From: Pseudomonadota bacterium
GTDB lineage: Bacteria > Desulfobacterota > SM23-61
Length of the DNA stretch: 51,113 bases
NCBI GenBank assembly: GCA_018819135.1
Contig: JAHJQK010000039.1
Coordinates: 1 to 51,113, forward strand
Direction: 5' to 3'
The notes under the pieces were generated by a model, which made no database searches, was not told the origin of the DNA, and saw nothing but the letters and a program-made list of their open reading frames with translations. The translations under genes and the position numbers were made by a program. Shown piece by piece: positions 1 to 6,947 of the stretch (the stretch's first letter is position 1; each line of letters opens with the position of its first letter).

Positions 1-294
1 ACACGCGATATCCACTCGACCTGAATTATAGCCCGGTCAGGCCGCTGCCGCATGTAATCGAAATACTTGGTTGTTTTCACCTCGTATCGGTCCTCTTGCC
101 TTTATTGATCGCGCCGAACCATTGATTAGATTGATCCGCATAAAATGCGGAATATCGGTTTGCGATCCGTATAACACGCCGTTGATATAACGAATATTAA
201 TGCAATAATCCCTTCGATATCATCCACTTGCGTCCCTTGTTGCTTTTTATTCTGGCGTCTTATGCGGATCGGCATAAAACCCTTTTGTTCCATT
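1..294. other. Non-coding stretch left of the integrase remnant
   Basis: I see no convincing gene here; a 73-codon minus-strand frame crossing 126-347 has no recognisable protein and overlaps the integrase remnant. The stretch holds three copies of the word GATC[C/G]G[C/T]ATAA (133-145, 164-175, 267-280), a perfect inverted repeat CCGCAT-aaa-ATGCGG at 136-150 and another, TTATGC-ggatcg-GCATAA, at 260-277. Confidence 0.5.
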
Positions 295-570
295 TCAAAG
301 TCCGTCGACCGGGCTGCGAACCCCGGCCGGGCCACGGTTAAGGACATGGGTATAGATCATCGTCGTCTTCACGTCGCTATGGCCTAAAAGTTCCTGGACG
401 GTTCGGATGTCATATCCCTCTTCAAGTAAATTGGTGGCGATAAAATGGCGGGAGCGCAGGGCTTCGCGGAGGCGGTCTAAAGGTTTTGGCTTTTGCGCAG
501 GCGCAGGTGCAATTCGTGGGTATTGGCTGACTGCTTTCGAAAGGATTGGTGCGGGGTTAGCCTCTGGCAT
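295..570 (-). pseudogene. intI: Internally deleted integron integrase (IntI-type tyrosine recombinase) remnant
   Basis: The 91-residue frame joins two parts of an integron integrase. The first 43 residues match the proline/alanine-rich linker and the start of the core-binding domain ([12 protein letters not shown]). From residue 44 the sequence is the extreme C-terminus: [20 protein letters not shown], then [11 protein letters not shown] with the catalytic tyrosine, ending GVRSPVDGL. The central catalytic residues and most of the core-binding domain are missing, so it cannot recombine DNA. The junction falls at RH-F, where the normal protein has both SRHY (N-terminal) and LRHSFATHLL (C-terminal), which suggests a short-homology deletion. 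An AGGAGG (578-583) sits 7 nt before the ATG, but it may be chance. The N-terminal domain of the same protein type lies at the other end of the window. Confidence 0.8.
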
Positions 571-606
571 AGGCTGCCCTCCTCTTTTAGGAACAAGCTG
601 AAATTA

Positions 607-1641
607 TCATTCGCTCTCAACCATGTCAAGTGCCTGAGAGGCACCTGAGAGGAAGCCTGGGTTCCCCCGCCATCTCCTTGCCGCTCTTAGATGAGATTTG
701 TCTATTTTGGAACCGAAGCACATCTTTTTGGGGTCAATTTTCTTATCAAATTTAATCGGGTCTCGAAATATATATGGCAGTTTATTGATCTCTTCTTTGG
801 AATCAGTTTTTAATTCCTTTTGGGCCAATATCTCAAAACTTGAATCCTGAAACAAGGATCCCTGTTTCAGCCCCAGCTTTTCCCTTATGACGGGCAAAAA
901 ATCTTCATTTATTTCGTATCCAATGGAATTCCTTCCCAGATTTTTGGCCGCCAACGCTGTCGTTCCGCTTCCCAAGAATGGATCCAGTACGGTATCGCCA
1001 ATAAAGCTGAACATTTTTATAAGCCGCTTGGGTAATTCCTCGGGGAACATGGCTAAATGTTGATTTTGCCTCTCACCCGGGAAATTCCAGTGGCCCGCAA
1101 AATACTGATTCCATTCTTCTTGGGTTAGTCTTGACTGCTCCTTGATCTCGCGGCTCGCTTTGGGGGAATCGCCATACTTTTTCAGAATTAAAATAAACTC
1201 GTAATCGAGCTTAATAATTCCATTACGCGGGTAGGGAAACGAACCCATTACCGTTGCTCCACCGGTCGTATTGCAGGTGGTCACTTTCTGCCAGATAATT
1301 GCGCCCATATAATCAAATCCTGCCTTCTCGCAGAATTTGATGATTTCTGTTCTTATGGGGATAATTTTGTAACGCCCATAGTAAACGGACCTTGCAAACT
1401 GGTCCCCGATATTGATGCAGAGCCGACAACCTTTGTGCAAAACTCGATGGCATTCATTCCAGGCCAAGTTCAGATTATTAATGTAATCCTCATAAGAATC
1501 GTTAAAACCGATCTGCTTTCCGTTGCCGTAATCTTTTAGTTGCCAATAGGGCGGAGAAGTTATGATTAGGTGTACGGATTCATCAGTGATCTCTTTCATC
1601 GCTCTGGAATCGCCAATAATCAATCTGTGATGGGTTTTCAT
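607..1641 (-). CDS. Beta-class site-specific DNA methyltransferase, probably m4C
   Basis: This is a 344-residue DNA methyltransferase. Motif IV (TSPPYW) is close to the N-terminus and the AdoMet-binding motif I (DPFLGSGTT) is in the second half, the order of the beta class. A TSPPYW form is usual for N4-cytosine enzymes, although N6-adenine activity is not excluded. I start it at the ATG at 1641 because a GAGG lies about 8 nt upstream; an 18-residue extension to 1695 has no such support. No restriction endonuclease is visible next to it, so it may be solitary. The tail after FGSKIDK (rich in Arg, Gly, Ser) does not look like the usual continuation of the family, so the 3' end may have been replaced where it meets the integrase remnant. 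Confidence 0.85.
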   Translation of the reverse strand: MKTHHRLIIGDSRAMKEITDESVHLIITSPPYWQLKDYGNGKQIGFNDSYEDYINNLNLAWNECHRVLHKGCRLCINIGDQFARSVYYGRYKIIPIRTEIIKFCEKAGFDYMGAIIWQKVTTCNTTGGATVMGSFPYPRNGIIKLDYEFILILKKYGDSPKASREIKEQSRLTQEEWNQYFAGHWNFPGERQNQHLAMFPEELPKRLIKMFSFIGDTVLDPFLGSGTTALAAKNLGRNSIGYEINEDFLPVIREKLGLKQGSLFQDSSFEILAQKELKTDSKEEINKLPYIFRDPIKFDKKIDPKKMCFGSKIDKSHLRAARRWRGNPGFLSGASQALDMVESE

Positions 1642-1691
1642 ACCGTGACCTCGAATCTTCAAACTCAATTTAAAGAAACAAAACCAATCTG

Positions 1692-2912
1692 TCAAGGGGT
1701 TCTCTTGGGAGTATCCATAAAGTCCGATCCCGACTTTCCTATCACTTCCTCGGCGGCGTTCAGGAGCAGGTCGCGGTATTTCTCTTCATCGTAGAAACCA
1801 TCGGCGCTGAGGAGGGGAAAAGCCCGGATTCGTTCTTCTTTGTTCTTTGCTCCGGAGTCTTTGATCAGGTAGTGCACCTTCTCTCCCGGATGGATCTCGA
1901 TGCCCGCATCCTCCAACTGCCGGAGGGCCAATGCAGTAAGGTTGTCCACCTTGTACTCGCTCCCTTTCTGGCGGACGCTCTTGGCGACGAGGAGTTCTTC
2001 CTTTTTCAAATCGCCGGTATGGAGGCGGGTCAGGTAGCCCTGCAGGACCTCACGTACCTCTAAGGTCCTTTCCCGGTATTCCCGGCTGTTCCCGCAGGTG
2101 CTGAGCAAATTGAGCATCTTCTGCTGCGCTTCTTTGACCAGAGGGGGCGTGTCATCGCGGCGGAAGGCCAACCCCCGGGCCTTCAATTTTCCGTCTTCAA
2201 AGGCCCCGAAATAGCGGTTGGCCACGGGAAAATTTTTCTTCACTTTGGAGGGCAGGAACACCACCCATTTGTAGATCCCCTCTAATTCGATGGGCGCCGC
2301 GGTATCCCGTTCAATCGCGGCGCAAAGGTCCAGGACCTGGGGCCGGGTCATACCGGCTTTGGTGATCCAGAGGGCATCGGTTAAGGCGTGCAGCACCCGA
2401 AACCCGTGAGCCTCGCTGATCTCCTTGGCCCGCAGCAGCTTTTCCCGCCCGTAAGCCGTGACCGCCTCGTGGGCTTCGATTCTTCCGAAGCGAGCGTTGC
2501 GGTACCCTAAGTAGCCGAAGCAGACCACTAAGAGCCATTTCAGGGCTGTCTGTCTCCTGGAATAAAGTTCCTTTTCAGCCCCCTGAGAATTCTTCATCCT
2601 GCTCTTGAAAATCTTCCGCCGTTCCAGGATCGGCCTCAGGGTTCGCGGGACGAGCCCTTCCCTCTTCTCACAGATGTTGTATCCCGCTTCGGGAACTTTG
2701 GAGACCGGGCAGCAGGGGCAGAGGATCGTTTCCGCAGAGATGTTATGCCGCACCATGACCGTAGGGTACATGGAGGAGAAGTCGATTTCAGCTACGCTTT
2801 CGTGCATGCCCAGCACGGGCTGAAACGTAAGTCCCCCCTTGTCCGTGCGCACCCACAGGATCATCCGGTCGTGAAGGGGGTAAACGTCCAAAAGCCAGCT
2901 GGTAATTTCCAT
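1692..2912 (-). CDS. Family B DNA polymerase lacking the exonuclease region (PolB2-like)
   Basis: The 406-residue product carries the polymerase half of a family B enzyme. Motif A is DFSSMYP (Asp44), motif B is LKWLLVVCFGYLGYRNARFG, and motif C reads HALTDALWI, so the usual DTD is LTD: the second aspartate is kept and the first is Leu. The first 27 residues look like the normal start of such polymerases, but they run directly into the segment just before motif A (GGLTFQP). The roughly 300-residue N-terminal/exonuclease region expected in between is absent. A degenerate motif C and poor exonuclease are, as I recall, traits of the archaeal/bacterial PolB2 (Dpo2) branch. No clear ribosome binding site precedes the ATG. 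It is the last gene of the run lexA, RecA-like, small protein, polymerase. It may be a genuine short translesion polymerase or a deletion derivative. Confidence 0.8.
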   Translation of the reverse strand: MEITSWLLDVYPLHDRMILWVRTDKGGLTFQPVLGMHESVAEIDFSSMYPTVMVRHNISAETILCPCCPVSKVPEAGYNICEKREGLVPRTLRPILERRKIFKSRMKNSQGAEKELYSRRQTALKWLLVVCFGYLGYRNARFGRIEAHEAVTAYGREKLLRAKEISEAHGFRVLHALTDALWITKAGMTRPQVLDLCAAIERDTAAPIELEGIYKWVVFLPSKVKKNFPVANRYFGAFEDGKLKARGLAFRRDDTPPLVKEAQQKMLNLLSTCGNSREYRERTLEVREVLQGYLTRLHTGDLKKEELLVAKSVRQKGSEYKVDNLTALALRQLEDAGIEIHPGEKVHYLIKDSGAKNKEERIRAFPLLSADGFYDEEKYRDLLLNAAEEVIGKSGSDFMDTPKRTP

Positions 2913-3004
2913 AAAGATTGAGAGCTGGGAGTTGGGAGTTGCAAGACAAGAGTAAAAATAAAATTTACTCTATGCTCTATGCTCTCTGCCCTTGACTCTA
3001 TGCT
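2913..3004. repeat. Word-like degenerate repeat spacer
   Basis: The spacer between the small protein gene and the polymerase is made of short near-repeated words (gagctgggagttgggagttg, and ctctatgctctatgctctctg). The same style of spacer recurs at many other places in the window. It contains no Shine-Dalgarno for the polymerase. Confidence 0.6.
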
Positions 3005-3286
3005 TTATTCAGTAGCCGATGGGGAGTCTTTTTCTGATTTTGTTTCCTTCAGCCTGTTCAAAATTTCCGAGAGGAGCTTTTCGTGCTCCAGGCAGATGGA
3101 GAGGAGGATGGACTCCAGGGGCCAGGGATGGGAAGTGTAGGCTGCGGCCTGCACGTGCAGCCTGGCCCGGTCGAACAGGCGGTCGAAAGCTTCCTGGTCT
3201 TCCTTGCGCAGGGCCCGCCGGAATTTTTTCCATTCCTCGTACTCCCGCTCCAAAACCTGACTGAAAGGTAAAACCGTCCGGCCCAT
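3005..3286 (-). CDS. Small conserved-type protein next to PolB
   Basis: This 93-residue protein is charged and helix-rich, with LEREYEEWKKFRRALRKEDQ and FDRLFDRARLHVQ segments followed by a hydrophobic stretch (PLESILLSICLEHEKLL). There is no signal peptide, membrane segment or metal motif. I recall similar small proteins encoded beside family B polymerases in this kind of genome but cannot name a family. It lies between the RecA-like gene (47 bp upstream) and the polymerase (about 90 bp downstream), all co-oriented, which suggests a shared role with them, perhaps as an accessory subunit. Function unknown. Confidence 0.65.
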   Translation of the reverse strand: MGRTVLPFSQVLEREYEEWKKFRRALRKEDQEAFDRLFDRARLHVQAAAYTSHPWPLESILLSICLEHEKLLSEILNRLKETKSEKDSPSATE

Positions 3287-3308
3287 GTTTCTTCCTCCAA
3301 AAATAGCG

Positions 3309-3336
3309 GTAGGGGCACGCTGCAGCGTGCCCCTAC
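3309..3336. repeat. 28-bp perfect palindrome (REP-like)
   Basis: The sequence is a perfect 14+14 bp palindrome with half-site GTAGGGGCACGCTG. It includes the stop codon of the RecA-like gene (3333-3335). No T-run follows, so it is more like a REP-type element or mRNA-end stabiliser than a classical terminator. Confidence 0.8.
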
Positions 3337-3995
3337 GTCAACCTTTTAAATTCCTCAAAAACCCCCCACGGCCTCCGCAAAACCAGAGGCGGTTTATCCA
3401 GGATCACCTGGAGGGCATCGGCGGAGGACTTCAACTTCAGGACGGCGTCAGCCACGCGGGCAAGTTCCCGCAGGAGAAAACTCCGGCGGCTGTTGAATCC
3501 GGAAAAGGACTGGCTCATCAGGAAAGAAACACCCTCCCGACTCATCTTCTGCACCTGAGCCAGTGTCTTCCGGAAGAGAAGAGCTGCCTCTTCACCGGGC
3601 ACGTCCTCATCGAAGAACGTGGTGCAAGGCCCCAGCAGGACAACCAGGGAAGAGGTTCCCGGGGAAAGCCCCGGCCCCAGCCGTTCCCGGATGAGGGTGG
3701 CCAGCTGGTGGCAGGTGAACGCCCTGGCCACGGAGATTTTTTTTAGCAGTCCTTCGGAAGAAACGCCTTCTCTTCGGGCAAACTTCGATACCACGTAGGG
3801 GTCAAAGGCGTTGGCCCCGTCGGCCACCAGGACTTTGAACCCTAAGGATGCCGCGAAAGCGGAGAGGTACACGGTGAAAGCCTCCGGCCGCTCCCCCACG
3901 ATCAGGGCTTTCCGCACAGGTTTCCCGGCGGGGAAACCCGGGAAGTTTAAAAGAGGGAAAAGATCTCCCCTGGCTTTTTCTATGTCCTTTTCCAT
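3333..3995 (-). CDS. RecA/RadA-like protein without Walker A
   Basis: The 220-residue protein resembles the RecA/RadA core. The segment around FDPYVVSKFARREGVSSEGL followed by ISVARAFTCHQLATLI parallels the RadA/Rad51 stretch that ends in ARAxxxxHQ. Where a P-loop should be it has VGERPEAFTVYLS, with no GxxxxGK[T/S]. The putative Walker B strand (SLVVLLGPCTTFF) has no acidic residue at its end, so ATP hydrolysis is unlikely. In this respect it is comparable to ImuA/SulA-type RecA relatives or to Rad51 paralogues. It lies about 230 bp downstream of lexA and upstream of the small protein and polymerase on the same strand. I infer a non-catalytic adaptor role in damage-induced DNA synthesis. Confidence 0.6.
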   Translation of the reverse strand: MEKDIEKARGDLFPLLNFPGFPAGKPVRKALIVGERPEAFTVYLSAFAASLGFKVLVADGANAFDPYVVSKFARREGVSSEGLLKKISVARAFTCHQLATLIRERLGPGLSPGTSSLVVLLGPCTTFFDEDVPGEEAALLFRKTLAQVQKMSREGVSFLMSQSFSGFNSRRSFLLRELARVADAVLKLKSSADALQVILDKPPLVLRRPWGVFEEFKRLT

Positions 3996-4229
3996 AATTT
4001 ACATTAGCCACAGAGGGCACAGAGATCACAGAGTTTTAAAACCCTGATTAGGAATAAGCAATGAATACGCGTTAAGTGCCCAAAAGGAATTTTCTATGCA
4101 ATGAATTTAACTGCAGAGAGCGCGGAGAATCAGAAAAATTGTTTCGAGTTACGGGTTGCGAGTTTCGGGTTTGAGTCTATATATTTTCCTCTGTGTTCTC
4201 GGTGTCCTCTGCGGCTTCATTCAGGTTTT
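3996..4229. repeat. Spacer with CACAGAG-type inverted repeats
   Basis: The left end carries CCACAGAGGGCACAGAG-type words (about 4011-4031) and the right end the complementary type, CCTCTGTG..GGTGTCCTCTGCGG (about 4190-4217). A third related stretch, CTGCAGAGAGCGCGGAGAA, is near 4110. They form an inverted pair about 160 bp apart. No gene or obvious promoter is seen between lexA and the RecA-like gene apart from these. Confidence 0.6.
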
Positions 4230-4832
4230 TCACAGCTTCCGATACGCCACTCCGACCACTTTCCCCAGGACCCGGAAACTCTTCTCTCCCTTCTTGACCC
4301 GAATGGGAGGCATAGACGGGTTATCCGATTGCAGCACGATCAAGCCTCCCTTCTGAAAGAGCCTCTTCACGGCGACCTCCCCATCGACCATCGTCAGGAC
4401 GATGGCCCCCTCATCGGTAAAAGCCCCCTGTTGCACCAGGAGGTAGTCCTGGGGGAGAATGGTGGGGGCCATACTCATTCCCTCCCGGTCCACCCGGACG
4501 ATAAAGAGGCCGGAACCTTTGGCCCATTCCTCGGGTACGGGGATGGCCCCCTCGATGTTTTCCACTGCCTCCAGGGGAGGACCTGCCGCTACTTTGCCTA
4601 CCACAGGAATGGATTGTACGGCCGAGAAAGGCCTGAAAACCTGGATACCCCTGGACTTGGAAGAGCGTGTTAAACTCCCCTTTTTTGCCAGTGCCCGCAA
4701 GTGGTCGACGGCCGCCCGGTAATCAATCCCAAAATGCCCGGCGATCTCCCGCACGGTAGGTGGATAACCATGCTCCGCTGCAAAACTCTGGATGAAGCTT
4801 AGAACCTGCCGCTGCCTTAAAGTGAGATCCAT
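4230..4832 (-). CDS. lexA: LexA repressor
   Basis: The product is the SOS repressor and self-cleaving protease, 200 residues, the normal family length. The N-terminal winged helix-turn-helix spans about residues 1-65 (PPTVREIAGHFGIDYRAAVDHL). The autocleavage site is Ala83-Gly84 in VGKVAAG. The catalytic Ser is Ser120 in the unusual context REGMSM, where many LexAs have RGDSM, and the catalytic Lys is Lys156 in EVAVKRLF. It heads a co-oriented run with the RecA-like gene, the small protein and the family B polymerase. A strong promoter with a palindrome in its spacer lies immediately upstream and is probably its own operator. Confidence 0.95.
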   Translation of the reverse strand: MDLTLRQRQVLSFIQSFAAEHGYPPTVREIAGHFGIDYRAAVDHLRALAKKGSLTRSSKSRGIQVFRPFSAVQSIPVVGKVAAGPPLEAVENIEGAIPVPEEWAKGSGLFIVRVDREGMSMAPTILPQDYLLVQQGAFTDEGAIVLTMVDGEVAVKRLFQKGGLIVLQSDNPSMPPIRVKKGEKSFRVLGKVVGVAYRKL

Positions 4833-4852
4833 CCTTTCCCCCTTTTTAATTC

Positions 4853-4881
4853 TTTATACTCATCATTTGATGAGTTGTCAA
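4853..4881 (-). promoter_or_regulatory. lexA promoter with palindromic operator in the spacer
   Basis: Reading the minus strand, -35 TTGACA (4876-4881), a 17-bp spacer and -10 TATAAA (4853-4858) precede lexA. The spacer is almost entirely the inverted repeat ACTCATCA-AA-TGATGAGT (4858-4875). A repressor bound there would cover the RNA polymerase site, as expected for LexA autoregulation. The half-site differs from the E. coli, Bacillus and Myxococcus LexA boxes I know. Confidence 0.75.
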
Positions 4882-4957
4882 GCAAAATCTTTCCTCGCCC
4901 TCTTTGATTCCTTGAACCCTTCTTTCCAGCGGGTGCACGGGGCAATCCTATTACCCA

Positions 4958-4986
4958 TTGAATCCACGAGATTTTTTAATTATGAT
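4958..4986 (+). promoter_or_regulatory. Promoter for the nucleoside transporter
   Basis: TTGAAT (4958-4963), a 17-bp spacer and TATGAT (4981-4986) sit about 30 bp before the ATG at 5018. This fits the Shine-Dalgarno position and argues against a longer reading frame starting at 4958. Confidence 0.6.
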
Positions 4987-5017
4987 AGGGGCAAGTATAG
5001 GCGTAGGGAGGGAAGGT

Positions 5018-6259
5018 ATGATCGCGCAACCCATCCTGGGTATTTTCGTTTTAATCGGCCTGGCCTGGGTGATGAGCGAGAACCGGCGCAAGGTCAGCTG
5101 GAAAGGAATCCTCGTCGGGCTCATCATCCAGTTCATCCTGGTATCTCTTTTGTTAAAAGTCTCCGCCTTCAGGCACGGTTTTGAATTTCTCAACCGGGCG
5201 GTCATGGTCCTGGAAGAATCCACCAAGGCAGGCACTTCTTTCGTATTCGGCTACGTAGGAGGGGGATCGTTACCCTTCACTGAAACAACTCCGGGCGCGA
5301 GTTTTGTCCTGGGATTACAGGCCCTCCCCATCGTTTTGGTGGTAAGCGCCCTGTCATCGCTCCTATTTTACTGGCGGATTCTCCCTCTGGTGGTGAGAGC
5401 CTTTTCATGGATGTTGCAGAAAACAATGGCCGTCGGAGGGGCGGTGGGGCTCAGCGCCGCTGCCAATGTGTTCTTGGGCATGGTGGAATCCCCCCTTTTC
5501 GTGCGCCCCTACCTCAAAGAAATGACTCGCAGCGAACTCTTTACCACCATGAGCTGCGGCATGGCCGGGATTGCCGGTACGGTTATGGTGCTCTACGCCA
5601 GTATTCTCAAAACCGTAATTCCCGACTCCCTCGGCCATATTTTAATCGTCTCCATCCTCACCATCCCTGCCGCCATCATGATTTCTCAGGTCATGATCCC
5701 GGAAACGGGGAAGCCCACCGGCGGCAAGATTGTCCCGCCCCAGCCGGCTACGAGCTCCATGGACGCGATCACCCAAGGAACCACCGAAGGATTGAAGCTG
5801 TGGCTCAATATCATTTCCATGCTCATCGTGCTGGTCGCCCTTGTCTACCTTACCAACAAAATTCTCGGATGTTTACCCGATTGGGGAGGCCAACCCCTTA
5901 CCCTGCAAAGGCTCCTCGGCTATATCATGGCCCCTGTGGTCTGGCTGATTGGAATTCCCTGGTCAGAAGCCCAAGTTGCCGGTTCCCTGATGGGAACCAA
6001 AACCATCCTCAACGAGTTTATCGCCTATATGGACCTTGCCCGGTTGCCTGAAGGGGTCCTCAGCCCCAAGAGCAGGCTCATTATGACCTATGCCCTCTGC
6101 GGGTTTGCCAATTTAGGAAGCCTCGGCATTCTGATCGGCGGCATGGGGAGTATGGTGCCCGAAAGGCGAGGGGAGATCGTTTCCCTGGGTATGCGATCGA
6201 TTATTTCCGGCACCCTGGCGACCTGTATAGCCGGCGCCATTGTTGGCATTATTACCTGA
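5018..6259 (+). CDS. nupC: Concentrative nucleoside transporter (NupC/CNT family)
   Basis: This 413-residue inner-membrane protein imports nucleosides with a cation gradient. Repeated hydrophobic helices fill the sequence. CNT signatures include FVFGYVGGG near the first third, SAAANVFLGMVESPL, a GMAGIAGTVM segment, and near the end NEFIAYMDL and YALCGFANLGSLGI. The length fits the family. I chose ATG 5018 because GGGAGGGAAGGT directly precedes it and a promoter spans the alternative upstream start. It is divergent from lexA and is followed by rubrerythrin about 85 bp downstream, which has its own promoter. Confidence 0.93.
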   Translation: MIAQPILGIFVLIGLAWVMSENRRKVSWKGILVGLIIQFILVSLLLKVSAFRHGFEFLNRAVMVLEESTKAGTSFVFGYVGGGSLPFTETTPGASFVLGLQALPIVLVVSALSSLLFYWRILPLVVRAFSWMLQKTMAVGGAVGLSAAANVFLGMVESPLFVRPYLKEMTRSELFTTMSCGMAGIAGTVMVLYASILKTVIPDSLGHILIVSILTIPAAIMISQVMIPETGKPTGGKIVPPQPATSSMDAITQGTTEGLKLWLNIISMLIVLVALVYLTNKILGCLPDWGGQPLTLQRLLGYIMAPVVWLIGIPWSEAQVAGSLMGTKTILNEFIAYMDLARLPEGVLSPKSRLIMTYALCGFANLGSLGILIGGMGSMVPERRGEIVSLGMRSIISGTLATCIAGAIVGIIT

Positions 6260-6280
6260 GAGAACGAGTAAAAAAACCGA

Positions 6281-6309
6281 TTGCAAATAGGAAGGGCTCA
6301 GGTTACTTT
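6281..6309 (+). promoter_or_regulatory. Promoter for rubrerythrin
   Basis: TTGCAA (6281-6286), 17 bp, then TACTTT (6304-6309). The start codon is about 36 bp further on, behind an AAGGAGGG ribosome binding site. Confidence 0.5.
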
Positions 6310-6345
6310 AAATTTAAAAGACTACAATTTTAAGGAGGGTAGAGT

Positions 6346-6918
6346 ATGGAATTCAAAAGAAGCCGGACCGAAAAGAACTTATTAGCCGCCTTTGCCGGCG
6401 AATCCCAGGCGAGGAATCGCTATACCTATTTTGCCAGCGTCGCCAGGAAAGCGGGGTACGAACAGATTGCGGCCATCTTTCTGGAAACGGCCGATAACGA
6501 AAAAGAACACGCCAAGCTCTTTTTTCAGTTGCTGCGGGGAGGAGAAGTGGAAATCCAAGCTGCGTACCCGGCCGGGATCATCGGAGATACAGCTGTCAAT
6601 CTCAAAGCCGCAGCCGCCGGGGAAAATTTGGAATGGACTACCCTCTACCAGAATTTCGCCAGTGTGGCCAAGGAAGAAGGATTCACGGAAGCCCATCAAA
6701 CCTTCAGCCAGGTAGCCAAGGTAGAAAAGTACCATGAGTCCAGGTACCTGGCTTTGCTGAAAAATATCCAGGAAGGGACTGTTTTCAAGAAGACTTCATC
6801 TGTGAAGTGGCATTGCCGGAACTGCGGTTATGTATTGGAAGGGAAAGAAGCGCCGGATAAATGCCCGGTCTGTGCGCATCCCCGTGCTCACTTCGAGGTC
6901 CTGGCGGAAAACTACTAA
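6346..6918 (+). CDS. rbr: Rubrerythrin
   Basis: A cytoplasmic non-haem di-iron peroxidase that reduces hydrogen peroxide in anaerobes. The 190-residue chain has an N-terminal ferritin-like four-helix domain with iron-ligand motifs ([19 protein letters not shown] and, in the second helix pair, AKEEGF and EKYHESRY). A C-terminal rubredoxin-like domain carries two Cys pairs, CRNC and CPVC, within the last 35 residues. The ribosome binding site AAGGAGGG is excellent. The presence of this gene supports an anaerobic lifestyle. Confidence 0.96.
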   Translation: MEFKRSRTEKNLLAAFAGESQARNRYTYFASVARKAGYEQIAAIFLETADNEKEHAKLFFQLLRGGEVEIQAAYPAGIIGDTAVNLKAAAAGENLEWTTLYQNFASVAKEEGFTEAHQTFSQVAKVEKYHESRYLALLKNIQEGTVFKKTSSVKWHCRNCGYVLEGKEAPDKCPVCAHPRAHFEVLAENY

Positions 6919-6947
6919 AAACAGGGTTCAAGGATTCGGGGGTTCAA

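Noticed and set aside
133..280. Possible CRISPR array in the left spacer
   Set aside because: Three short words with irregular spacing are too short and too few; no cas gene is in the window.
126..347. 73-codon minus-strand frame at the left edge
   Set aside because: It overlaps the integrase remnant in another frame, has no recognisable protein and no ribosome binding site.
4101..4673. Long plus-strand open frame opposite lexA
   Set aside because: It is the shadow of lexA on the other strand; the residues show no domain and there is no ribosome binding site.
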